In this document: positions 1 to 5,530 of the stretch, one piece after another
How the letters are laid out: each line of letters opens with the position of its first letter
Position numbering within the stretch: position 1 is the first letter of the stretch
NCBI GenBank assembly: GCA_035403265.1
Contig: DAONEV010000141.1
Span: 1 to 10,178 of the forward strand
Reading direction: 5' to 3'
From: JAAYVZ01 sp035403265
Lineage (GTDB): Bacteria > Acidobacteriota > Thermoanaerobaculia > Thermoanaerobaculales > Thermoanaerobaculaceae
DNA: 10,178 bases
Made by a program: the position numbers and the translations under genes
Notes under the pieces: generated by a model
Told to the model about the DNA's origin: nothing
The model's input: only the letters and a program-made list of their open reading frames with translations
Database searches by the model: none

Positions 1-75
1 GAGGCCACCTCGTAACGCCGTCGAGGATTGCGCCCTGCACCGGGGCCGCGCCTCGACCCGAAGCCCGGGCCGTGG
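1..75. other. Non-coding sequence beyond the IS110 remnant
   Basis: I see no gene here. It lies 3' of the decayed IS110 transposase on the minus strand, so it is probably the old right-end non-coding sequence of that element, or whatever the element was inserted in. It does not resemble the RHS gene that resumes at 2088. Confidence 0.3.
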
Positions 76-462
76 TCACACTCGCGATGCGCTCGGCAAT
101 GGCACCTCCCGGGCAATCGCCCACATGAACGCCACCAGCTCGCGGGCGATCGCCGCAATCACGGTGTTGGCATGCTTGCCGCGCGCCCGGCTGACGTCCC
201 GGATGGCCTCGTCCTCGACGGTTGGCACCCAGATGCCGACCAGGTCCCCCGAACGCAGCAGCCGCGACAGATCCTCGGCGTTGCGCCGGTCGGTCTTGAC
301 CTTGTCGCCCGGCCGCCGCGGGGTCAGCGACGGGGCGACGACCACGCAGCGGTACCTCTTCGCGGTCAGATGCCGGTACAGGCCGTACCCGGTCGGTCCC
401 GCCTCGTACGCGAAGACGAGGGTCGCGGCCTTGCTGTGCAACCGCCGCATCACCGCCTCCTC
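76..462 (-). pseudogene. IS110-family transposase remnant (element B), N-terminus and centre missing
   Basis: The minus-strand frame reads EEAVMRRLHSKAATLVF, then YEAGPTGYGLYRHL, VVAPSLTPRRPGDKVKTDRR and a WVPTVEDEAIRD segment. These are hallmarks of the RuvC-like DEDD domain of IS110 transposases, including the E of YEAG and the KTDRRNA motif. After SRAR the frame jumps straight to GKHANTVIAAIARELVAFMW, which in this family is the extreme C-terminus, followed by the stop at 76-78. The central coiled coil and the Transposase_20 domain with its catalytic serine, roughly 200 residues, are therefore absent although the frame is kept. The N-terminal segment with the first catalytic Asp is also absent, because homology stops near 462 where the right end of the neighbouring IS110 element begins. 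GTG 453 and ATG 450 are internal codons, not true starts. It is certainly inactive. It belongs to a different IS110 subgroup from the adjacent element. Confidence 0.85.
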
Positions 463-478
463 TATAAGAAGTCAAGGG
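463..478. repeat. Possible subterminal inverted repeat, right end of IS110 element A
   Basis: Plus-strand TATAAGAAGTCAAGGG resembles the minus-strand reading of the other end (CCAAGAGTGTCAAGAG, 2075-2060). The shared core is GTCAAG preceded by AAGA. On the minus strand this end reads TTGACTTCTTATAG, which includes a -35-like TTGACT close to the element edge. In some IS110 elements a -35 box at the right end forms a promoter with the left end in the circular form. The match is short, so this is tentative. Confidence 0.3.
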
Positions 479-572
479 TTGGGTGGGGAGTGAACGCGTC
501 AGCTCCCTGGCCGGGTGAGGTGGGGGGCCGGGGGGAGGAGAGGGGCAAGGTTCCACAGCCTGGGGTGTTCGC

Positions 573-1868
573 TCACGCTGCGTGTGCCTGCATGGCCGCC
601 ACCGTGCGCTCGCGTCCGAGGTGGCTGGCGATGAGGATCTCCTTGTCGTAGACGGCGTCGGAGGTCATCAGCTTGTAGATGACCTTGAAGCGCTGGCGGG
701 CCAGGGCCAGGATCGCGACGACGTGGGCCTTGGGGTGACCCTCATGGCGTGCGTGCTGCTTGCGGTAGTAGGCCGCGTCCAGCGCGCTACTCTGCACGGC
801 CGCCAGCGCCGAGAGGTAGTTGGCTCGCAGCGCGTGCTTGTTGACCCCGCGGGCGAGCCGTGGTCGTCCGGTGATCTTGCCGCTGCTGCGTGACAGTGGT
901 GTCAGCCCGGCGTAGGTGGCGGCCTTGCCCTCGCTCTCGTTGCGCGACAGTGGCAGGACTTCGCCAACCTGGGCCGCGGCCGTGAGATGACCTACGGCTG
1001 GCATGGCGACGAGCTTGCGTCCGATCGGGTGCGCCTCGACCGAGCGCCGGATCTCGGCGTCGATCTCCTCGAACGATGCATCTTGCGTCCGGAGTTCCTG
1101 GGTGAGCGCCCGCATCTCGATGGCGACCACGGCTCGTTCGGCCCCGCGCAGCAGCACCCGCGTCGCTGCGCTCTTGAGCGCCATGGCCATCGCCCCACAG
1201 CGGTCGCCGTACCGCGTCGAGGTCCGCAGCACCCGCTCGACCGTGACCACCCGAGTGGCCTCCAGTGCAGCCAACGCTGGCCACCGCGTCAGCGCCGCCA
1301 GCATCCCCTTGCCACCGAATGCCGGGCCGTCCCAGTCGCCGCCCAGCGTCTCTGGCGCCAAGTCGAGCACCCGCGCCCGGAGCTGGCTCAGCGCCGCTGA
1401 CCTCTCGTGTCGGATCTACACGTGCAGTCGGCTTAGCCGGCTCAGTACCCGCTCCTCTGGCCGCGGGTCTGTGACCTTGTGACATCCGGCCACCCCAGCG
1501 GAGCACATCCGCGCCATCAGCCAGGCGTCTCGGTTGTCGTCCTTGCGCGGCTGCCCTTCCACCTCTCGGTACCGCGCCAGCGCCTTCGGGTTCACTTGCC
1601 ACAGCTCCAACCCCAGACCCGTCGCCACCTGCGCCAACACCCCACCCAGAGATCGCGTCGCCTCGGTCACCAGCCGCAGCCGTCCTCCCATAGGCAATGC
1701 CAACACCAACCCGGCGATCGCCTCCTCGATCGTATCGACTCGGTTCGCAACCCACTGCGACCAAACCCGCTCGCCGTGCTCGTCGAGCAGCGCCACGCGG
1801 TGCCGCTCCTCGCCTCCGTCCACGCCGACCGTCGACCACACGTGCCTCGTCTCCGTCCAAGTCTCCAT
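573..1868 (-). pseudogene. IS110-family transposase with an in-frame amber stop
   Basis: The start is ATG at 1868, preceded on the minus strand by GGAGGAGGG at good spacing. The N-terminal DEDD (RuvC-like) domain shows D17 in TVGVDGGEE, E69 in VTEATRS, and D111/D114 in KDDNRDAW. Codon 151 is TAG (1416-1418), between LSRLSRLHV and IRHERSAALSQL. The same frame then continues without another stop to TGA at 573, giving a 431-codon length normal for the family. The downstream part carries the Transposase_20 domain: MPAVGHLTAAAQVGEV, YAGLTPLSRSSGK with the conserved serine region of the strand-exchange site, then HALRANYLSALAAVQSSALD and the ARQRFKVIYKLMTSD C-terminal helix. A single C-to-T change (CAG Gln to TAG) explains the stop. 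Either the copy is recently dead or the amber is read through. Both halves otherwise look undecayed. Confidence 0.88.
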
Positions 1869-2057
1869 GTCGCAGCCCTCCTCCGCCACACTGGTCCTGC
1901 CGCGCGCCGTCGTGCCTCTATGAGCCATCCTCGGCGAGGTCCTGATCAGACAGGCGCGCATGGCTCGAGCGCGGGTGGACGCTCCAGGTCCAGCCATCGT
2001 GGCAGGCACCTCACAGCCATGCCCACGCTCACTTATTAGTGGGATCTCCAGGTCCGT
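1869..2057 (-). ncRNA. Candidate bridge RNA / left-end non-coding region of IS110 element A
   Basis: IS110-group elements encode a structured bridge RNA of about 150-250 nucleotides in the non-coding end 5' of the transposase. This segment occupies exactly that position, with no convincing gene in it. On the minus strand I can see several hairpin-forming stretches: CACT-AATA-AGTG (2041-2030), GTGGGCA pairing with TGCCTGCCAC (about 2025-1998), GGAC-CTGGAGC-GTCC (1991-1977), GCGC with GCGC flanking TCGAGCCAT, and CCTG-TCTGAT-CAGG. The 10-mer GGACCTGGAG occurs twice (2055-2046 and 1991-1982). No covariance or folding was run, so the RNA ends and the guide loops are not assigned. The call rests on position in the element, length and local pairing. 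Confidence 0.4.
1982..2055. repeat. 10-bp direct repeat within the IS110 left end
   Basis: CTCCAGGTCC occurs at 1982-1991 and 2046-2055 on the plus strand, 64 bases apart, inside the candidate bridge-RNA region. Confidence 0.6.
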
Positions 2058-2074
2058 CACTCTTGACACTCTTG
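2058..2074. repeat. Tandem 8-bp repeat at the IS110 left end
   Basis: CACTCTTG is present at 2058-2065 and again at 2067-2074, separated by one base. It lies 13 to 30 bases inside the estimated left edge of the element. Read on the minus strand it contains GTCAAG, also found at the opposite end (471-476), so it may be part of a subterminal inverted repeat used by the recombinase or its RNA. Confidence 0.55.
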
Positions 2075-2087
2075 GGTAACTGACTGA

Positions 2088-2788
2088 ACCCTCAAGCGCC
2101 TGGCGAGCAAGACCTATCCCGGCTCGACGAGCGTCACCACCACCTACCAGGGCCAGGGGCTGAGCAGCGTCGTCGACACCACCCACTCTCCGAGCGAGAC
2201 CCACTCCTTCACGTACGACCCCTCGTACCGCCCGAGCAGCGTCGCGCAGGGCACCCGTGGCACCCTCACCACCACCTACACGGCAGACGACCGGCCCGAG
2301 ACCCTCGCAGTGACTGGCGGCCCCACCACCACCTACGCCTACTACCCCGACGGCTCAATTGACACCATCGCGTGGAGCCCGGTGGGAAGGGAGCTCAAGT
2401 ACGAGTACAGTCTCACCGGGCAGTACCAGACCATCACCTTCCCGAACGACCAGACCCGGGCGTTCACCTATGACGACCAGGGACGCCTCACCATGTTCGT
2501 CAACCAGCACCCGGTGGCCGGCACACTCGCGTCGTTCACCTACGACTACGACTCCAACACGAGCACCCCGACCTTGCTCGGCCAGCGCACCCGGCTCACC
2601 ACCACGATCCCGAGCCAGGGGCTGACCGGCGCCGTGTCGCGGTACCTCTACGACACCGGGTATCAGTTGACCCAGGCCGGCACACCGGCGCCGGCGCCCT
2701 ACAATAGTGAGGTGGACACCCGGACCTACGACGCAATCGGCAACCGCACCACCAAGACCGTCAACAGCACCTCGACCGCGTACACTTA
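2088..2788 (+). pseudogene. RHS/YD-repeat protein fragment, segment 1
   Basis: The open frame starts right after a TGA (2085-2087) with TLKRLASKTYPGS and has no start codon of its own, so the 5' part is missing. It carries the Tyr-Asp repeats of the RHS/YD family, which build a large extracellular beta-shell: HSFTYDPSYRP, TTTYAYYPDGSID, YEYSLTGQYQ, RAFTYDDQGRL, ASFTYDYDSN, RYLYDTGYQLT and DTRTYDAIGNR. It is cut on the left by the IS110 element and on the right by the IS5-family element, which supplies the stop TAA at 2787-2789. Removing 2789-3689 and one TA joins this segment in frame to the second one. The strong Thr/Ser/Gly composition is normal for the family. ATG/GTG codons inside, such as 2310, are internal. 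Confidence 0.9.
2787..2788. repeat. TA target-site duplication, left copy
   Basis: TA at 2787-2788 matches TA at 3690-3691 immediately outside the IS5-family inverted repeats. Collapsing the two copies restores the RHS codons TAC ACT TAC TTC (Tyr-Thr-Tyr-Phe). Confidence 0.85.
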
Positions 2789-2809
2789 AGGCCTTATCCC
2801 TAAATAGGT
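2789..2809 (+). repeat. IS5-family terminal inverted repeat, left
   Basis: The sequence starts AGGCCTTATCCCTAAATAGG and pairs with the complement of 3669-3689 at 18 of 21 positions. The transposase stop codon (2800-2802) lies inside this repeat. Confidence 0.9.
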
Positions 2810-3622
2810 GCGGCTTTCCGGAAACAGATGATTGCGGCAGCCAGATGAACGAGCGCCAGGTAGCTGTCGTGGAGTTTCTCGAAACGGACAAGGAGCTTGC
2901 GGAACCGGTTGAACCAGCTGTGGGCAGCCTCGGCGACCCACCGCCTGTGCTTGGGCGGCCGTCCTCGGCGGGCCTTGCCTCGCTGGGAGATGCGGGGATG
3001 GTAGCCACGTTTCGTGACCGCGTTGAGCGCAGGTTGGCCGGTGTAGCCCCGGTCAGCGAGCAGGTACATGCGGCGACGACGTCGCGGTCTACAGATGAGC
3101 GTGTCGAGAAGGGTCTCGAGCTGGGTCACGTCATGCCGGTTGGCCGCGGTGACGCAGATCGACAGCGGGACCCCACGCGCGTCGACCAAGATGTGCCGCT
3201 TGCTTCCATTTTTTTCCCCGGTCCGTCGGGTTGCGGCCGACGGACTCTTGGGCGAGCGGAGCCTTCAGCATGCAGCCATCTATGCTTTGCCACCTCCACG
3301 CGATGCCCTCCATCTCGTCATACTCCGCTAGACCAGTCTGCCAAAGTGCCAGGAAGAACCCCGCCTTCAGCCATGTCCGGAAATAGCGATGCACCGAGCT
3401 CGCACTTCCGAACCGCTCCATCGGGAGAGACTTCCACTGGCAACCGGTCCGCAGCACGAAGACGATGGCCTCGAAGACCTTCCGCGGCTCCATGGCCTTG
3501 CGTCCTGCCCCCGGTTTCCGGTGATACAGGCGCCCATCCTCGCGCACTGATCGTGCCGGTATCAGCGGCTCCACCCTCGTCCAGAACACATCTGAGACCT
3601 CCCAGGATCGCGCTCGCGCCAT
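2800..3622 (-). CDS. IS5-family DDE transposase, two frames joined by a shift at A7
   Basis: The transposase binds the terminal repeats and moves the element by DDE chemistry. ATG 3622 has an AGGAGG a few bases upstream (minus strand). The first frame (to 3131) holds the N-terminal DNA-binding part (WEVSDVFWTRVEPLIP, FVLRTGCQWKSLP, HRYFRTW) and the first catalytic Asp, D115 of SIDGCMLKAPLA. The second frame, entered around GKNGSKRHILVDARGVPLS, carries the second Asp in LLADRGYTG and the Glu in VRFEKLHDSYLALV, ending at TAG 2800. The frames overlap at 3131-3189. Continuity needs a +1 (or -2) shift at seven A residues (3215-3209), which gives the family sequence RGKNGSKRH. Two-frame transposases with slippage at an A run are common in the IS427 group. 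A one-base indel in a dead copy is the alternative. Total length, about 270 residues, is normal. Confidence 0.85.
3209..3215 (-). other. A7 slippery run at the transposase frame junction
   Basis: GGGGAAAAAAATGG on the minus strand. The upstream frame reads GGA AAA AAA TGG. Skipping one A gives GGA AAA AAT GGA (Gly-Lys-Asn-Gly), the expected family sequence. Transcriptional or ribosomal slippage could produce the fused transposase. Confidence 0.6.
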
Positions 3623-3668
3623 GCTCGTCCTCCTGGGACAAATCTAGGTTCAGCAAGTCGAAGAGTCA

Positions 3669-3689
3669 ACCTATTTACGGATACGTCCT
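3669..3689 (-). repeat. IS5-family terminal inverted repeat, right
   Basis: Read on the minus strand it begins AGGACGTATCCGTAAATAGG. It differs from the left repeat at 3 of 21 positions. TA at 3690-3691 follows. Confidence 0.9.
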
Positions 3690-3691
3690 TA

Positions 3692-4199
3692 CTTCACGAA
3701 CGGCTCCAACCCCCTCAACCGCCAGCGTCTCCAGTCGAAGGGAGCCAACGCCTACACCTACGACGCCAACGGCAACACCGCGACCCGCACCGGCGTCACT
3801 TTCGGCTGGAGCCCCGACGACCGCATGACCTCGATCGCGGGGGGTGTCACTGCGAGCTACACCTACGACTTCGTGGGCCGGCGCACGAGCAAGACCACCG
3901 GCGGGACGACCACGAGCTGCCTCTACGACAGGCTCAACCTCGTGCGCACCGGAGGTGCGAGCCAGGCGGGCTACCTGTTCGGGCCCGGGATCGACGAGCC
4001 GCTCGCGATGGCAAGGAACGAGACTATCTCCTACTACTCCGTGGACGGCCTCAGCTCGGTGGCGCTACTGAGCGACCCGACCGGCACCGTGCAGGACGCG
4101 TACCTGTACGACGCCTGGGGCGAGGTCAAGGGCCAGGGCGACACCCTGGCCAACGACTTCGGGTACACGGCCCGCGAGGTTGGCGAGGTGGGGTTGTGA
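3692..4199 (+). pseudogene. RHS/YD-repeat protein fragment, segment 2 (3' end decayed)
   Basis: The segment continues the first RHS segment in the same frame: YFTNGSNPLNRQRLQSKGAN, then YTYDANGNTATR, FGWSPDDRMTSIAGG, ASYTYDFVGRRTSKTTGG, YDRLNLVRTGG, YYSVDGLSSVALLSDPTG and DAYLYDAWGEVKGQG. The order of motifs (WSPDDRM..., YHxDxLGS-like, YDAWGE, NDFGYTARE) is that of the end of the RHS core. The conserved ETGLYYYRARYYDP motif should follow. Here the frame reads EVGL, TGA (4197-4199), CYRAS, so the homology runs a few codons past the stop to about 4214 and then ends. No C-terminal variable (toxin) domain follows. The gene is therefore broken at both ends as well as by the IS5-family insertion. 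ATG 3825 is internal. Confidence 0.88.
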
Positions 4200-4207
4200 T
4201 GCTACAG

Positions 4208-4233
4208 AGCTAGCCGCCCTTGAGCGGCTAGCT
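4208..4233. terminator. 10-bp perfect hairpin between the RHS end and the minus-strand gene
   Basis: AGCTAGCCGC (4208-4217), a six-base loop CCTTGA, then GCGGCTAGCT (4224-4233). It overlaps the TAG stop (4228-4230) of the minus-strand gene and the decayed RHS end. There is no T-rich tract on either side, so it is not a classical intrinsic terminator, but its position at the 3' ends of two converging frames suggests a 3'-end or stabilising role. Confidence 0.5.
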
Positions 4234-4749
4234 GGGCGCGCCGATTGCAAGTAGCTGCCAGCGCCGCCATCCCCCGTCTGGCAGGGTGGCCCGCACCGTG
4301 AGCCTCGAACCGACCAACGGCCAGGGATGCAGCCGGCAGCACGGGCCCTCGGCCCAGCGGAGCGTCAGATTCCCCGGAAGAGACACCTCCTGCCCGGGAA
4401 TGCCACCGGCCAGCAGGACGGCAGCGAGGCCGAACGCCGTGCGGAGGATCTGCAGGTTGGTGGCATGGGTGGTGGCGGTGACGAGGCCGCAGCCCGGTGT
4501 GTCCTCATTCTCGGCGGCGAGGCCGAGATGAGCTTGCACGAGTTGGGCGGCGTAGGCGCTGCGGCGTTGGGCCCAGACCGTGGCAGCGGCAGGCGCGGCC
4601 GCCTCCCCGAGGCCCAGGGCGGCCGTCAGTAGGTCGGCGCGCGGTGCGGGCCGCGGGGACTTGCGGTTGCCCCAGTGGTCGAGAAGCTGGAGGGCCAGGA
4701 AGGACAAAGCCGTCCACGGCGGGGGTGCAGGAGGAGTATCTTTGCTCAC
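4228..4749 (-). CDS. Hypothetical protein, 173 residues
   Basis: I do not recognise the family. GTG 4749 (VSKDTPPAPPPWTALSFL) is chosen as start because the longer upstream frame would run into the divergent gene at 4811. Codons have the strong third-position G/C of the right-half genes, and the composition is protein-like. The N-terminal half is rich in Ala/Leu helix (FLALQLLDHWGN, TVWAQRRSAYAAQLVQAHLG). The C-terminal half looks beta-rich with alternating hydrophobics (VSLPGNLTLRWAEG, SRLTVRATLPDGGWRRWQLL). A moderately hydrophobic stretch (AFGLAAVLLAGG) is too short to call a membrane segment. There is no signal peptide. It is transcribed away from the HAD gene and ends at the hairpin beside the RHS remnant. 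It could be the last native gene before the mobile-element block. Confidence 0.6.
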   Translation of the reverse strand: MSKDTPPAPPPWTALSFLALQLLDHWGNRKSPRPAPRADLLTAALGLGEAAAPAAATVWAQRRSAYAAQLVQAHLGLAAENEDTPGCGLVTATTHATNLQILRTAFGLAAVLLAGGIPGQEVSLPGNLTLRWAEGPCCRLHPWPLVGSRLTVRATLPDGGWRRWQLLAIGAPS

Positions 4750-4755
4750 GAGGGC

Positions 4756-4761
4756 AGTGTA
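4756..4761 (-). promoter_or_regulatory. Candidate -10 box (TACACT) for the minus-strand hypothetical gene
   Basis: On the minus strand TACACT lies six bases before GTG 4749, so a transcript from it would start at or next to the start codon (leaderless). A possible -35 (TTGTAC) sits 15 bases upstream, slightly short spacing. No Shine-Dalgarno is visible. Confidence 0.3.
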
Positions 4762-4777
4762 GCCGACCACCAACGGG

Positions 4778-4783
4778 TACAAT
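4778..4783 (+). promoter_or_regulatory. Candidate -10 box (TACAAT) for the HAD-manC pair
   Basis: GGGTACAATGAG is a near-consensus -10 lying 27 bases before ATG 4811 in the short divergent gap (4750-4810). No convincing -35 is visible at 17 bases upstream. Expected transcription start is about 4790. Confidence 0.4.
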
Positions 4784-4810
4784 GAGCGCCCGGCTGTCGG
4801 CCGGCGCGAG

Positions 4811-5530
4811 ATGACGACGCTGAAGCCCCTTCCGCCGCTGCAGGCCGTGCTGCTGGATGTCGGCGGCACGCTCATCGACAGCGAGCCGTCGCCGCCCGAG
4901 GTCTACGCCGAGGTGCTTGGCCGCTGGGGACGGAAGATCCCGGTGGATCGGGTCACCGCGGCGTTTCGGACCACTTGGATGGAACTCACCCAGCTCCACC
5001 CGCCGGGGCTGGACCGCTACCACCTGCTCAAGGGTGGCGAGCGGGAGTGGTGGGGCGAGTTCGTGCGCCGGGTCATGGCCACCCTCGAGCACCCGGCCCC
5101 GTGGCAGCCGGTGCTGGAGGAGCTCTTCGCGGCGTTCGCCGATCCCGCCCTCTGGCGGGTCTATCCAGAGGTCGAAGAGGTGCTGTCGGCGCTGCGACGC
5201 AAGGGGTGCCGGCTCGCCGCAGTCTCCAACTGGGACTCCCGGCTTCCCGGAATCCTGGAGGGACTGAGCCTGGCCCGCCACTTCGACGCGCTTCTCGTGT
5301 CGGCCCTGGAAGGCGTCGAGAAGCCCTCGCCGGTCATCTTCCACCGCGCCGCAGCGCAACTGGGTGTCGAGGTCGGGGGTTGTGTTCATGTGGGCGACTC
5401 GCCTCTCGACGACTACCGTGGCGCCGAGAGTGCCGGCATGACCTCCGTGCTGCTCGACCGTCACGGCCTCTTTGCCGACGGCTACCGACGCATCTCGGAC
5501 CTGCGAGGCCTCTATGCCCTTGTCAACTGA
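4811..5530 (+). CDS. HAD-superfamily hydrolase (subfamily IA type)
   Basis: 239 residues, soluble. The fold order of HAD subfamily IA is present: motif I LLDVGGTLIDS with nucleophile D16; a helical cap at about 24-110 (YAEVLGRWGRK, FRTTWMELTQ, WWGEFVRRVM); motif II AAVSNWDSR with S139; motif III EGVEKPSP with K171; motif IV CVHVGDSPLDD with D196 and D200/D201. In motif I the second Asp of the usual DxDGT is Gly (G18), so the general acid/base of classic phosphatases is missing. Similar DxGGT forms occur in REG-2/HDHD3-like members. The substrate is unknown. Its coupling to the ManC gene, which starts 17 bases before this stop, suggests a sugar-phosphate role such as phosphomannose handling, but that is inference. 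ATG 4811 is chosen because it places motif I at the normal distance. A strong Shine-Dalgarno is lacking. Confidence 0.88.
   Translation: MTTLKPLPPLQAVLLDVGGTLIDSEPSPPEVYAEVLGRWGRKIPVDRVTAAFRTTWMELTQLHPPGLDRYHLLKGGEREWWGEFVRRVMATLEHPAPWQPVLEELFAAFADPALWRVYPEVEEVLSALRRKGCRLAAVSNWDSRLPGILEGLSLARHFDALLVSALEGVEKPSPVIFHRAAAQLGVEVGGCVHVGDSPLDDYRGAESAGMTSVLLDRHGLFADGYRRISDLRGLYALVN

Larger units (their letters stand above)
460..2087 (-). mobile_element. IS110-family insertion sequence (element A), about 1.63 kb
   Basis: The element holds a transposase of IS110 type on the minus strand, a long non-coding left end (about 220 bases, 1869-2087) and a shorter right end (about 110 bases, 460-572). The boundaries are inferred. 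On the right-coordinate side, RHS coding homology starts at about 2088. On the left-coordinate side, coding homology of another IS110 transposase stops at about 462. IS110 elements lack terminal inverted repeats and usually make no obvious target duplication, so the ends cannot be fixed to the base by eye. The long 5' non-coding end is the layout of the IS110 group proper rather than the IS1111 group. The two flanks belong to different genes, so this is not a simple insertion. Confidence 0.75.
2789..3689 (-). mobile_element. Complete IS5-family (IS427-like) insertion sequence, 901 bp
   Basis: The element is bounded by imperfect 21-bp terminal inverted repeats that match at 18 of 21 positions and is flanked by a TA duplication, the target pattern of the IS427 group of IS5. 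It contains one transposase in two overlapping frames on the minus strand. It interrupts an RHS gene, and excision in silico restores that gene's frame precisely. Ends, duplication and transposase are all intact, so the copy may be recent and possibly active. Confidence 0.92.

Noticed and set aside
787..1860. 357-codon minus-strand frame overlapping the IS110 transposase
   Set aside because: It is out of frame with the transposase motifs, and its Gly/Arg/Ala-rich composition marks it as a shadow.
1869..2204. Upstream extension of the IS110 transposase frame to 2204
   Set aside because: It crosses the element edge into the RHS gene, while ATG 1868 has a strong Shine-Dalgarno and the family's usual N-terminus follows it.
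2707..3828. 373-codon plus-strand frame running through the IS5-family element
   Set aside because: It is antisense to the transposase and crosses both element ends. The RHS frame, not this one, is restored on excision.
4281..4632. Plus-strand frames opposite the hypothetical gene
   Set aside because: They are short, lack motifs and a ribosome-binding site, and the minus-strand frame has the better codon pattern.
4782..4814. Eleven-codon upstream frame (MSARLSAGAR) with ATGA overlap to the HAD start
   Set aside because: Its ATG overlaps the candidate -10 box, so it would not be transcribed from that promoter, and it has no ribosome-binding site.
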